Positions 1-14,116 of a stretch of DNA of 64,000 bases are shown piece after piece. The notes beneath the pieces are model-generated. The model was given only the letters and a program-made list of their open reading frames with translations, was not told where the DNA came from and did no database searches. This DNA is from Ipomoea triloba (lineage: Eukaryota > Streptophyta > Magnoliopsida > Solanales > Convolvulaceae). Every line of letters starts with the position of its first letter. The stretch's first letter is position 1. Location of the stretch: positions 28,962,101 to 29,026,100 of the forward strand of contig NC_044916.1 of the NCBI RefSeq assembly GCF_003576645.1, in the 5' to 3' direction. A program made the translations under genes and the position numbers.

Positions 1-1368
1 CCAGGTCTCACTTTTCATCACTCCAGATGGGTCGACTAGTTGAGTCATTTCATGACTTAGCTTGAAGTGAGCACTTTCAAATCGCATATTATTGCCCGGA
101 GAAGTCTCCAGAATAAAACCAAAATCAATGTGAACAAGCCTACCAACACTGCATTTACCATTTTAATTTCACAGCTGTCAGATATAATAATAATAATAAT
201 AATAATGCCCCCCCTCATACAGTTCAGTTCAGTTCAGTTTTGCATGAAAATCAGAATTAGCTTTTAGCTTATTATTCATATATAGTAGGCTTTCACCATC
301 TAGTTTAATTCATGTATAAGAAAGCAAAGCATCATGGAACACGTTATATAACGTTCAGTTAACTCCTATAAATGCTCAAATCTGCATCTTTTAAACTCCA
401 GAATCCTAAAGAAGAATGAATTTCCAAATTCCAACATATATATACTACGTATCAAATATAAAATAGGATGGATAGTTAAGAATCAATTTTAGTAAATAAG
501 TTGGTCCATACCTGTCAAATAGAAGGTTCCCGTTATGTCTATCCTTTGGTTGAAGCAACAGGCTAGCAACTGCATATCCAGCACTACTAATGATGAAGTT
601 CATACGAGCAGTTTCAAAGCCGGGAGACCCAACAGGCCCAAAGTCCTGTTGGAAAATTTCATATAAACCGCCATCATTTGTCTCACCCATTTGACTTCTG
701 CTCCTCGAGTTGGGCACAACCTGCAGAAATATGCGCAGATAAAATAAAAAGAAATGAAATAACTAACAAGTATGCAATTCTGCATTTTGAAGTTATCATT
801 TAGGTTCTAGACCAGAGTGTCAGTACTAGCAGACACTGAGTAAAGACTTGATTTTTAATCTCACTTTATCACAGAGTATAGTGCAGAAAATTTAAATGTG
901 AGATCATTGGACAATGTAATAAAATTATCCTCAATTCTAACATTAGAAAAATTATTTTTTTTTATTGCCATTTGAGTTTTGTCTTACCTTTACTTTCCTA
1001 ATCTTCTCCATCATTTCACATTATTAACTATTGACTGATGGCGGTTCTGTTTTTTAGATTTCATCATTTCAAACTATATATTTTACATTTAAAAAGCACA
1101 TGCATCTTTACACTTGAACGAATCAAACAAATATTCACCTCAATTATTCCTCTTTCTGGACCAGTTGGGAGAACTCCGTATGGATACAAATAAAGTTTTA
1201 GCCCAACAGCAGCAAAGATATCCTTGAGAAGTGAAATGACTTGTAAAGCAAGAACATCTTGCCGACAGTCATCTCCAACCTACACAAGATGAAAGAAGAA
1301 TTGAAGGATGTGTGAGAGTACACATTTAATATTTTGTATATAGTTTTAACCTCGACAAGAAGTAGCGC

Positions 1369-1399
<31 letters not shown>

Positions 1400-2424
1400 A
1401 AAAAAAAAAAAAACCCCTTTGTCTAGTTGAACATAAAAGTTAAATTGACAGCTTACAAAACAAACTACTTAGTTGTTTTTTTTTTCCTTTTCTCATATCA
1501 ACTTATAGTTCTCATTTAGAAATGGATTTGCTAATAGCAACATCTAATCCTTTACCAATCATACCTTGAATATGCATGCCTGTGGCTTTATATCATTATG
1601 ATCCCCGTCTTTATCCACAACATTAAATGTTATCATGATAGGAACCTTTGCTGCTGATTGTAAGGGAATTCCACTATCAACTTGAATACCCCGGACAAGT
1701 TTAAGGGGATCAGTAGGTAGATAAAGGTCATCTCCGTCCATCTCAATTTTCTCCAACTCCCTAATTTGAAAATCTATGGTTTAGTCTTCTTTCCAAGACA
1801 AACATATGAGATTCAAATAGGTAATAGTTGATCAGTATGTCTATTCCCTTTACCTACGAATTCCAGCTCGTCGCTCCTCCTTTGGAATTGGAAAGAGAAC
1901 ACCAGATATAGATGTGACCTTGTCAAAGAAATTAAATTCTCTTGTAAACACCTCTCGAGCGCTGTCATTGAAACCATCAATTATTTGCTGCCTAACCTCA
2001 GGCAACAGTTCCAGAAATGCAGCATTCTGAAGAGCAACAAAAAACATTCAGGTGATTAGAGCTCTTCTTCTTCTTATATATACATATACATATATATATA
2101 TATATATATAGGGTCATGTTTAGGTGTGACCGCGTCTTAACGTGTGAACAGTGCGACTTCACCACTATGTATACAGATATACACCACTCAGTGTTAGAAA
2201 ATGCACCACACAAATATGCACCGTTAGGTACACATCACCAAAAAACACACCACTAGGTATGCAAATATACACCACATAGTGTCAGCAAATGCACCAATAG
2301 GGGCAGGGGAGTTATGGTGCATTATTTTGCGTGTGTGGTGTGTTTTATGGTGTTTTTATGTATTTTCATTGTGGTGCGTTTTCTAACATTGAGTGGTGTG
2401 AACCGCACGGGAAGGCGCGACCAC

Positions 2425-2461
<37 letters not shown>

Positions 2462-5400
2462 CACACATGCATACAATGTGCATAAATAAATAAATAAATA
2501 TATGTATGTATGTATTACGTATACATAGGGAGAGAAACAAAGCAAATGCGCAATGGCACTTATGGGATCCCCTCCCTCATTATTATTATTATTATTATGG
2601 AAAGAGTTGTGGCTCCTAAAACTCCAGGAAAGGGAGAAGTAGTTCCCAGAAAAGGAAATAACTGGAGTTCCACACAAGGCATTTGTCTTTCTCTGTTGCA
2701 GTGTCAGAGATGTTAAGGAACATACAAAATTCAAGGTATTCAGTAGACATTCCAATAATCAAATAATAGAGAACTACAATTATCATGCTAAAAGGGTACA
2801 TACTTGAAGTTCAATAAGATATGTTTACATTTCACAGCATGTGAGTTTTAGTTGAACATAGCCAGCCCTAAAAGAGCAATAAGACTAGTTTCTCCCTGGA
2901 ATGTTAAAATAATCAGTTGAAAAACAAATTACACAGGCATACCTTTGCAGCAGCCTCTGGGCTTAATTCGACTCCGGCCTCTGGTTCACAGGTCTCTCCC
3001 TGATTATTATTATTATTTTAAAGAAGTCAATAGTTTTCAAAGGCGTATTAGAGCATGCTTATCTGAAGCAAGAGATACTCATATTGATTGGTTCTCCATT
3101 AAAGTGACATGAAGAAAAGAAGCCAGGGATGATCCATAAGGGCAGTAACATTCAAAGAAATCAATAAACAAAGCAAAGTTTCTTGCACCTGTAACATCCA
3201 TATCAGAATATGAGCAAATACATCACTCCGTGTGGTGGCTCTGAGTAGGTATCCTTGCACTAACTTCTGCACAACAATTACCCATCATGCAGAAAATGCA
3301 TCAGAACTATTTTCTACTTAAATTCTAGCAAGATATTCACTACTATGGCACATCCAAATGGCTAAACACAAGGATGATAACGCACCTCATCATCATATCT
3401 TAAAGCCTGCACCAGTTGAGGCATGAAGAAGGTCACCGAATCAGGAGGATACGATTCCAGCACCCTTAGAACGTAAGCCATCACACGAGGATGACCCTTA
3501 TATGGGGGTGTAAGGAAATCCAAAACCATTGTGATTGAAGCAGCAGCCCAGTGTGGCAATTGTTGCAAAAGTGAAGAATTTTCATCAATGGCTTTAGGGG
3601 TGACAAAGTATGGCAAAGCTTCAGGTATGTTACGAATCTCCAATATGTGTGACTGGAATAGAAACAAAAGAAATCTAAGTCACATCAATAGGAGCAAACA
3701 AGTAAATGGAGATCAATTTTACCTAAATGAACAGCTCCAAGTATAATATAAACTTTGCATAAAAGGATGAGATTAAAAAAAAAGTAATAAAAATAACAAA
3801 AGTTTGAAAGGCAGAACTGTCACAATGACGAACTGGTTCAAATTTCCCCTAAGTTGATACTTCATATTTTTACGAAAAAGAACATTTGCATTTACCAGAT
3901 CTAATTGCAAAATGGAAATACTCATTTTTAAGCCCAAAATGTATACCTGAACCAACTGGGTCACTTCCCCTTTCAGAGCATTATTTGTGGGAAACCTTGA
4001 AGCAAGTGCTAAAGCTATCCGAGGATCAACAGCGAAAGCAGTCTTAGCATAGTCAACCATTTTCTCTGAGCTAATTTTAGGCCGCAAAGCACTTTCCCTA
4101 ACATGTAACAAATATTTAAAGGTAATTAGCTGCCTTCCAGGAACAAAGTCTGAAAATAAACATAGCAATTGACCACGGTTTACTTGGCAACAGGATGTGC
4201 CCAAACTTCAAGCCTATCAGCTTCATGCTGGGATAGCATCAAAAGCAACTGCTTCCGCTTTTCTTTTCCAGCCGCATAATTCTCAATCTTACCCCAAACT
4301 GGGTGATACTGATCTTTCTGCATGCAAATTATGAACAATTTGAAATGTGCACAACCATCTGAATAGTTGCTTGCAATACCTTTGTATATATATAATACGG
4401 AGTAATAATAAACAAACAAATATCATTTCCTGATAAAAATGGTGCTATGTTTGGCAGAAACTTTCTCTGTTCTTATAGCAGTTACAAATCACAGATTCAA
4501 GAATGAATGTCTGATATTACCTTTCGGGTAAAATCTATGCTACAAGAATGGTCTTACCGCATCATTAGAGCTTCCATTTTCAGGAACCTGTCCCTTTGTA
4601 TCAAGCTGAGTATCCAATGGCTCATTTAAAAGATGATGGACGAACACAGAAACAGATTGAGCCTCACTCAATGCAAAATTGTTATTACTCATGTCAAACC
4701 AATCAGGTTTATGAGAAAACCAGCCCAATGCGGACCTACAAATGAGCAAGAGAAATTACTAAAATCTGCTAAATGTCACCAAAATGCAAAAATTGTCAAT
4801 CTCAATAAAGCCTTATTGACAGAAAATCTCAGCGCACCTATGTACAAACAATTTATATGGTTAAGTGCTAAAAATAGTCACAGATCCGCTATAGAACTTA
4901 AACAGTGAAAAAAAATGAATAAGTCAAAGGATCAAAATAAGGATAGACATAGATAGAGATGTTGTAAATTCAAGACTCATTTCCTTCCATTATCACAAGC
5001 TTCCCTCATGTCACAGAACAAAATTGAACTTTCAAAAAATAAAAACTTAGAAAGACCACAAGTGAATTTATGTTTGGAAACAAATTTATTGCTCAGATAT
5101 TGGACAACAAATAGAAATCCGATAATAGATCAAAAAGATTATGTTCAAACCTGCCAATTTGACAAGCTAGAGAGAGGCTACAGGCTGGTTTATATAATTA
5201 TATATTTGAACCTAGGCTACAGACTATAACTATGCACAAGTAAATTGTAGAATGAGAAAATGGCATGAGAGAGTGCTGTCAGGTGTGGAAATGCTATTCT
5301 GAATACATACAGAATACAATCTACCTGTAAATCCTGTCTTCCAGTAGCTGAAGCCCAGTCCTGAAGTTCTGTGAACTACCCTGGGATTTACAAGAGCAAA

Positions 5401-8400
5401 ACTTTAGCCCTAAAAGCATGAGAGTGAAAAACGTCCCGGTTGCACATGGATGATGAGTAAAGTTCCAGGGGAGCTTCGTGGATCCTTGTAACAATCGACC
5501 TAGTAGTAAAAGCTGCTCAACACTATCTTGGCGAACCACCTGAACACATATTCAAGGAAAAAAAAAGAAAAAGAAAAAGAAAAAAAGTCAAGGTTAAAAA
5601 TCTATATGGATTTTGAGTGACCAGATCAATAAAACTAAGTTCGAACAGATTCTTATCTTTCACTTAGCATGAAATGATAAAAAGCTAGGGTGCTTTACAA
5701 AAAATAAACAGGTGTTGAGATATGTGAAATCGTCTAGTTTATGCTGAAATATCTCAAATTAAGGTAAGAGTATCATTGCTTCAATGAAACATAGTGTCTT
5801 GAGGAATGAAAATAAACAGGATTATAGAAAGTCATTAATGTTAGTGAATTCTAAAATAGAAAATAGATCACTTGAAGACCAGACCTTCACTACAAAAATA
5901 AGTGATTGGGATAAAATCTAAACATATAACCTCAAAGCGGTCAATAAAAAATCCAATCCATAGTCTGTGGGCCATTATTTGATCAACATGGCCATTTCCA
6001 GGCAGTAATTCTGGCTCCCCAGGTTGCAAATGAGGCCTTAATTTAGCAGCAGGACCAGAATACCGTGCTTCAGATGCAAAAAGACCTCGTCTAGTGTCAA
6101 CCGTCCACAACCATGCATCAACCAATTCAGCAAGGATAATAGGACCAAACTGAGGAGCTGCTGAAACCAACCATGTCCAAATAAATATACCAGTTTCCAT
6201 GGCATCAGGTGTTAAGATATAAGCTGGGCACCAGCAAAGAAGACGTAAAAGCTGTGAAAAGCTCTCAATATTTGATTTTGCATCTGATCCCTGAAAATAC
6301 AATATTCCATCAAGTTCAACAGTAGTAATGAGGGACAAAAGCTTAAAAAAAGAAGAAGAAGAAGTGAACATGATATCAAGATTAAAATTACCAGATATGA
6401 AAGAAGCAAAGCGGTAGCTTGAGAACATGTTTCTCGAAATGATGATTTATCTACCTCATCACCTTTCTCTGCTGTGTTAACAAATTTCTGGAGTAAACGC
6501 ACAAATCTTGTAAGCAGTACTTCACAAAAAGAACCATTTTTGGACTGTGGATTCTGAGTGAGAGCTCCAGGTCCATAGCCTGGTAGATCAAGACTCTGTC
6601 CATTTCCAAAAGCGGACATAGGATCAACCCCACCAATTGTTTCATATAAACGTCTCATGCCTGCAATTTCTCCAGCATGGTTACACTTCACATTTGCACT
6701 AACAATACCAGTACTTAGTACCTCCAAATTGAATGCCTCAGTCAATTTTAAATTGGCTCCAGATGCTGCAGCTGCTGCAGCTATCACAGCAGGAATATTT
6801 GCAGTTTTTGTGCCAGACCAATTATCATTTTTACCTGTACCAATCTTGATCTCAGATAAAAGAGAAACAACATCTGTAGTAGGTTGTGCTTTTTGCAAGG
6901 TGTTTGCTATGCAGAGCCTCTCCTGAAGAAGGCCCTGACTAGTGCATGGAGCATAGGATAGAGAAACAATTATCCATTCACGAACAGTCTTTTGGCACAA
7001 AGAACGAACAGTTGCAACCCAAGCAGGATCATTGACAAGAGCTGAAGAAGGATCATTCTGAACAGAGAGCAGCAGTGAATCCAGACAAGAAGAGTTCCAC
7101 AAAATCTGCACAAATATAAAACATTTGTGGGGAAATACTGAGCACCTGAAGGAAATACAAAGTGCAAAACATAACCTAAAATGGTAGTGATGGGATTGAA
7201 CCTGAGGGAACCGGTCTCTAAATTGATTCAACAAATTAACTGAGATATCTCGTACATGTTCATCCCTCTGAGTCAAGTTTTTTATGAGAAAGCAGGCATG
7301 GATAGATAGAGTAGTTTCTCGAGTTTCAGAAGCCCGCCCAGAGTCAGATGTTTGATCTTCCTACAGCATGTTGCAAGAATAAATCACATTTGCATATAAG
7401 TAAATAAGTTAAATAAAAACTCAAATTAATAAAATAACAAGTGGAATTTGAGGTACACTTAATTGCCAAACATGAAGGACACTGGTTCTTAATGATCTGC
7501 AATATTTTTAAACATTAAAACAAACAGCATAGAATTTACATTTGTTTCCCCAATCAATGTGTAAAATTAATAACTTTCAATTCAAATGGTCTGCAAAAAC
7601 ATAATGCAGTAGGAAATGAAAAAGCTTTGCAATAACTCTTCCTTTCATTATCAATTTTGAGTGTCAATATGTATCTACATTAAAGTATTTATTTACTTAT
7701 CTATTTAATTATTTATAATAAATGATGATTCCTAATCTATATATAATAATCTTAAGATACATCTCAGTACAAGCTGAAGTTCCATAGAACATGAAATGTG
7801 GCTACAACCTGCAAGGTGTGACACTGGGAAAAAGTTTGGTTACAAACATAAAGTTCTTGAATGATTAAAAAAATTCTGGGGCATACTCAGAGTATCAAGG
7901 TTATGCTTTAGTCTCTAGTTTTCTTGAAAGGCATAGGGTAGATGACTGGAAAGCAAAAGTCCAAAAAAATTAATACTCGTTTTAACATTTTTTTGACAAA
8001 CATGTGTCACGAGTTAGACCGTAAATATAATCTAAAAATTTACTTAATCAGTCAGCTTGTTGCAAAACGAATTCCTGTCCTCGCATACTAATCATATGAA
8101 AGGTGCAAGCATGAAAGTTCCAGGTCATTGTACAATTTATATAGACAAAGCAAGTTTTTCAGAAGCACAGAAATAGAAAACAAAGCATTACAGAAGCTTC
8201 GAACTAAAAATATATATGGATTAATAAATACCAGCCAGCTTAATGCAGTTTCAAAAGCTCTGTGAACAATTGCTGTCAAGCACTGGGAAACAGCTGGCAC
8301 AAGATTAGGACTTTTCAAATATTCAAAAACACAGCTGAAAGAACTTCGAGAAGCAGTTGAACTAGGGTGCACATTGAGGATTCCACCATTGCTAATAAAT

Positions 8401-9519
8401 CTTATTATCTCTAAGAATGCTACTGCAAGAAGATAAGTCGCCTTCACACCTAAATAAGCAACAAAGAATCATATAGCTTCTTAACTTGTAAAACAATGAA
8501 CTTTAAAACAACACATAGTAGGCTAAAATAACTATGAGAAAAGTATGTGTTGGGGTTATGCTGCACAGATGAGCCCAACCACCCCGCAGCCCAATGCGAT
8601 TGACCCACTTAACAAGTAGCCAAGACTAGGCCATGGGTGCATGGGCCAAAATCCAGCATGAAAAGAGACAAAGACAGCAGTAGGGGCACCTGTCATTAGG
8701 GCATGCGGCAGAGCACACAAAGGTAGTGGGAGTAGGGGGGGGGGGAGGGGGGGGGGGTNNNNNNNNNNNNNNNNNNNNNNNNNNNNNNNNNNNNNNNNNN
8801 NNNNNNNNNNNNNNNNNNNNNNNNNNNNNNNNNNNNNNNNNNNNNNNNNNNNNNNNNNNNNNNNNNNNNNNNNNNNNNNNNNNNNNNNNNNNNNNNNNNN
8901 NNNNNNNNNNNNNNNNNNNNNNNNNNNNNNNNNNNNNNNNNNNNNNNNNNNNNNNNNNNNNNNNNNNNNNNNNNNNNNNNNNNNNNNNNNNNNNNNNNNN
9001 NNNNNNNNNNNNNNNNNNNNNNNNNNNNNNNNNNNNNNNNNNNNNNNNNNNNNNNNNNNNNNNNNNNNNNNNNNNNNNNNNNNNNNNNNNNNNNNNNNNN
9101 NNNNNNNNNNNNNNNNNNNNNNNNNNNNNNNNNNNNNNNNNNNNNNNNNNNNNNNNNNNNNNNNNNNNNNNNNNNNNNNNNNNNNNNNNNNNNNNNNNNN
9201 NNNNNNNNNNNNNNNNNNNNNNNNNNNNNNNNNNNNNNNNNNNNNNNNNNNNNNNNNNNNNNNNNNNNNNNNNNNNNNNNNNNNNNNNNNNNNNNNNNNN
9301 NNNNNNNNNNNNNNNNNNNNNNNNNNNNNNNNNNNNNNNNNNNNNNNNNNNNNNNNNNNNNNNNNNNNNNNNNNNNNNNNNNNNNNNNNNNNNNNNNNNN
9401 NNNNNNNNNNNNNNNNNNNNNNNNNNNNNNNNNNNNNNNNNNNNNNNNNNNNNNNNNNNNNNNNNNNNNNNNNNNNNNNNNNNNNNNNNNNNNNNNNNNN
9501 NNNNNNNNNNNNNNNNNNN

Positions 9520-9555
<36 letters not shown>

Positions 9556-12500
9556 GTCAAGTGCACAAAGGCAATATTTGGCTGTATTGTCCACCTTCCC
9601 TCCTCTTATTGATCTGAGCAAGGAGACAAAATTCCCTTTTATGTATAAATAGTGATCTTTCTTGTATTCTAGATTTCTAGGCAAGCAATCAACATTGGAA
9701 ATAGTGAGACTAGCCAAAATACTATTTTCTCCATAATTGTAATATCCTTCTAGCCTTTACACTGCCAAGATAATACAACTACAGTGGCTTTCATCATCTT
9801 TGTTTCATTATTTCTTGATCATTATTGTTATTGGATCTTCAGGCCCACATTTACAGCCTTCGATTGGATACCCCTGGTCTAGGATTGAACAGTATGGATC
9901 ATTCACATTTTTTAAAACAAAAATTAAAAATCAACAAAACCTGAAATTGTGCTCATTGCTGAAACATCTACACGTCCTCCTAATGCGGCAGAAAGAGCAG
10001 TCCGCTGACTAAGAGCAGCTTTCTCATTTCCACTTCCTCTTCGGCTACTTGGGTTATGAAGAGCATTGAGTTCCAACTCATCTTCAAGCCATTTCACGGA
10101 GCTCACAACCTGATGAAAAGTGTGTTAGTATTAACGAATCAATATAATTTTTAATTAAAGCTTTACTTTTCTACCAAAAAAAAAAAGAAGAGTGGAGTGG
10201 GAATAACAATTGGGCATAATTCATCTCATTTTGTGAACTTCCACCTGCCCCATCTGGGGCTGGTACTCCTTTCTCTCACTCAGGTTCCTGTTTCTCAGTA
10301 CAAGACATGTCTTCTGCCTAACTTTGAATTAATTACATCCAGGCAGTTTCAAACAGTCTTGTGACACAATTTTAGGATCTTAAATATTTAAGTTTCTTTT
10401 ACAAATAGAGTCCATATAGAAAGAGAGGCTTGGGTAGACTTTGTTACAAAATGTTACAGCCAAACTAGCATCAAGGGAGGGCTGAATGGAGAAATAGAAC
10501 CTATATAGCCGATTCCAACTAGTTTGGATTAAGGCTCAGTTGAGTTGAGTTTTATTTTATAGATAGAAGGTTTGCTATTAACCAATCTCTGAAATGGTGT
10601 AAAATGAAATCAAAGAGAGAGAAGCATTTTTAAAAAAATCAGATAATACAAATAAACTACAACATTTCAAAGCACTGAATACAATATTTACATTTTTACA
10701 CTATGATTATACTAAGAAAATGCATGTCATATATGTTTCATACAGATAAATAGTTAGAACAGAAACCTTTGGAATCTCTTGCAAATTAGTAACTTACAAG
10801 AGGGGGAGTCCCGTGTGAAATGCACTTGACAGCAGCAGACCACTGAGCATTCGCATTTGTCCCGCCCACTTCTTGAGGTGCAGTCGCTGCTGTATTGCCA
10901 ACATTGTTTTGAGCAGTGGGTGCAGACTTTGTTGTACCCTGATATTTTGTTACTGGAGGAGCTAACCCAAAGAGTGCAATGTAGAACCACAAGTTTCTAA
11001 ACAACTTCAGCAATGAGGGTTCAATATCTGAAGTGGGATCAAAGTCAGAACATATCTCAGCTACAGCAGGAAGTAAAGGCCCAAGCAAACCTGCTCCACT
11101 CCTATTAAAAAAAACAAACAAACAAACAAACAAGTTTCCTTAGCTTCTTGAATACAAAAATACAAAGAAGACATTCTTCACCAACACTAACAGAGGCTCA
11201 CCTTCCACTTTTTGACTCAGCAGCCAAGCCCACATCTGAGCACAATGATAGCAAACGGTGACGATAATCTAAGCGCAATTTGGGGTTGGTGAGCCCACTG
11301 GCAATCTGAAGAAATCCTGCAGGAAGTGTCTAGAATGTGATTGCACACGTAAGCACCCCGTAGACCAAAAAACCTCCTAAATTAATTAAATGATAAATGA
11401 TTAATAATATGAAATTTTGAAGGCAACGTACTTCAACACGCTCTGTAGTGGCTTCTTCAGGCAAGTCTTTACTTTCAGCAGAGTCAATAGAAGCAAGTTT
11501 ACTCATATAGCTGCGTGTCATTAAAACAATGGCTTCGCGGTAGGATTTTTCAAAACCTAAACTTGCCATGCGAGAAACAGCATCAAGAAGCTGCAGTAAT
11601 TCAAGAAACAAATGTTAGGAGACTGAAAAAGATTCAAGGCAGTTGCTATTCAATGATGGGCTTGAAAGTTAGAATGGAATTAACAAGAAAAAAAAGGTTC
11701 AAGTGTACTAAATTACACCAGAAAAGATAGATTTGTACTCTGAGCCTTAGTAAGCCTGGCAATGAAGCGTCGCCCTCCTCTAAACTTTCAACGAACATTG
11801 GCAAAATCATGTCTACCACTTCAGGCTTGTTAACTGAGACATTCAGATCAGCTAGCAACTGTATAACATTGAGCTGAACAGCAGGAGCTTCCTGCTTCTC
11901 CTTCTCTTGCTGAAAATATAGTCATACAAAAGGCATAGCAAGCATAATAAGCAAAAATCACAATTGAAAACAGAACAAACAATCAGGAAATATGCTTCCA
12001 ATTCAAGTCCATTATGTAAATCAATCAAGCCTTTATAGGGAGAGAGAAGACAGGAGAACTGACAAAAGAAAGTGCAGACAACTCAATAATCCTGCAAAAT
12101 GAGCAGCCCTCTGCATTAAACCAATTTCTCTCTCCTGTTCTACACACTCAAAAGAATACTGAAGATCAATATGCTATATGAACTTTTTTGAGAGATCTGT
12201 TGCCAAATTTATGTATGATAGGTAATTTAATCAGCTAACTAGCTGTAAAAAAATACAGAACATGTGTGTATTTATGGGTAAGGTGATAGGTACACAGATT
12301 TACAAATAGACAAATAATTCATTTGGCTTGTAGATATTTGTCTATAGTATATGTATATGGATGACATATAAGTGTATATACCTTTCTTAGTACACCTATT
12401 GTTTTATTGACTATAGTCTCAACAAACCATGTCAGCACTCATCTAAACTTGGGTTTTCTGAGTCTAGCAAGATTTCACAGTTACTTGGTATAAGTGTATG

Positions 12501-14116
12501 CATTCTCAAATTTGAAATAAATGCATATTTTGTTTCCTTCAAAAATGTCATTGTCAAACATTACATTACCTCTTCCCCATAATCGTTCCTTTCCCGTATA
12601 CTCGTAGCTAGACCCATTATGAAAGTTTCAATAGGAGACCGATCCTTTTGCCATCCAAGTTCAATTATCTCACAGCTTGTCTTCAGTACACTCTCAAACA
12701 TGGCCCCCTGGCTACTGCTCCAAGTGTCACCCTGTGGATAAAGATGACACAGCAAGAACATTTTACTATGGTGTGCAATCAGCATTGGAGGTAAGTCAGG
12801 CAACAAGAAGCAAATACCAGCATACCCGAGCACATGTAGCAAGCACAAGAGGTTTAAACCGAATTAACAACACACGGAGTAGCTGACCACTTCGAGCAGC
12901 AGCAGCTTGGGAGATTCCGAAAAGCAAGGTGCTGAACAGCTCTTCACAAGCTCTCAACTTTCGCCACATTGATAACAAACAAGCTTCAGCAGCCTCAACC
13001 AATAGTGCAAGTGCTCCATGCAACAACCTCTTTGATGACTTTGCATCAGAATCAAGATATGAAAGTGTCTTAATCTGTAACCATGAAGCTGCTTGGTAAA
13101 CTGAAAGCTTTGTATTGATCCTAACTTTCAGATATTGCCCTTGATCTGACCAGTCACTTTTCCGAATCTGCAAGAAACCAAGCATTGAACAAGCTCTTTC
13201 AAAAAACTAGCCTCTTTCCTTCACAGAGATATCAAATGCAAACCAAAAAAAAAAAAAAAAACAATAGATAATTCATAGCTTTTCATTTTACCTTTAGAAA
13301 TGACACCATTGAATGAAGTTGATCCCTGGCAATACCTCTCACTTGTTCCAAAAGTGCGGCGTCAATTGTTACTCTATCCATTATGTGTCCTATTAATTTG
13401 AAAGCCATTTCTCGCTTCTCAAGGCTCTCTACAGCCTCCTCCTCAAAAGCGGTAATGGCTTGCCTATGGGCTCCGGCTCCGGCTCCATCGTCATTGTAAC
13501 CCATATTTGCAGCCAGTAAATCCATATTGCTCTTCCAAACACCACTGCTCCCATTACTAGCTGCATCTCTTGGAGAGGTTGGAACAGGGATGTCAAACTT
13601 CTCAATCAGAGTGGAAATCAACTTATTTGCATCAGAGGGGAGTATAGGAGGAAAATTACGAGCCATGGCATTCATGAAAGCCTTGGATATCTTCAAATCT
13701 CCTTTCAAATGGGCTAAAGCAGACGTGAGTACCACCCCTGTGTATGCCGCAACATCTGTCGAGAAATCCAAAGATATATCCGACGCTTTGGAGAGATACC
13801 CCAAGAAATCATTATAGAAGGAAGCGATTGCTTCGGCTCGAAACGATGGTGGCCAAAAAGACAGATTAAAAGAAGAAGGAATGGAGCGAAAGAAGGCTAT
13901 GACCAGCGATTTCGGCCTTTCGTCCTCGCAATTGGAGCACCTAGAGAGGAATCGAGTCAGAGCGAGAACGGCGTGCAGCTGATACCTTGAAACGCTCGGG
14001 GATCCCACCAGGAGTGCCTCGGCCGATGGACACCGGCCACATATCCATACTAATTTCTTTTCGAATTGAACAGGGTTGTCAGCAATCAAATCACACAGCT
14101 CGATCAACGACTCCAT
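1..14116 (-). CDS. PI4KA1: Phosphatidylinositol 4-kinase alpha, 3' end beyond window
   Basis: Type III PI 4-kinase. It phosphorylates phosphatidylinositol to PI4P and in plants acts at the plasma membrane in a complex with NPG, HYC and EFOP proteins (family knowledge). Exons deduced from splice sites and phase, minus strand: 14116-13292, 13167-12826, 12731-12570, 11909-11739, 11590-11432, 11329-11202, 11101-10798, 10109-9941, 8449-8232, 7360-7202, 7105-6392, 6290-5931, 5539-5325, 4735-4558, 4317-4184, 4097-3947, 3652-3386, 3266-3189, 2999-2943, 2026-1854, 1760-1565, 1279-1139, 720-512, 148-1. They total 5658 nt, or 1886 codons without a stop. The start [15 protein letters not shown] matches the family N-terminus. 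A long helical region leads to the kinase domain. The ATP-site lysine is in [11 protein letters not shown] near residue 1720, the catalytic loop DRHNGN is near 1830, and HIDFGF follows. The last visible residues are MKSETW; roughly 110-140 C-terminal residues lie outside. Exon edges are inferred without transcripts. Confidence 0.95.
1368..1413. repeat. Adjacent C and A homopolymers in a PI4KA1 intron
   Basis: About 22 C are followed directly by about 24 A, inside the intron between exons 1279-1139 and 1760-1565. The exact lengths are unreliable in any sequencing technology. It has no coding effect. Confidence 0.9.
2111..2424. mobile_element. Intronic element with internal CACCA-type repeats between (TA)n tracts
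   Basis: The segment opens with GGGTCATGTTTAGGTGTGACC and closes with GGAAGGCGCGACCAC, with a TA dinucleotide tract on both sides. The left half holds repeated CACCAC/CACCACTAGGTATGC-like words. The right half holds their inverted counterpart (GTGGTGTG, GTGGTGCG). It sits in the PI4KA1 intron 2027-2942. It looks like one of the minisatellite-cored non-autonomous elements seen elsewhere in this window; the superfamily is not determined. Confidence 0.5.
8738..9554. other. 761-N assembly gap flanked by poly-G, inside a PI4KA1 intron
   Basis: The Ns run 8759-9519. The left side ends in a G run broken by single A and T; the right side begins with 35 G. Exon 10109-9941 ends in phase with exon 8449-8232 (…TISG then VKATYLL), so no exon is missing across the gap. 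The gap therefore marks an unsequenced intronic G-rich tract. Confidence 0.95.

Noticed and set aside
1..139. Alternative acceptor at 140-141 for the last visible PI4KA1 exon
   Set aside because: It would delete three residues just before the HIDFGF motif; the acceptor at 149-150 restores [15 protein letters not shown], matching the family.
7459..7496. Possible 38-nt exon of PI4KA1 with plausible splice sites
   Set aside because: Including it breaks the frame into a stop, while joining exon 8449-8232 directly to 7360-7202 gives the family-matching …SWL then EDQTSD.
8556..9717. Long open frames across the N gap on both strands
   Set aside because: They are poly-Gly or poly-Pro from G homopolymers plus Ns; the region is intronic.
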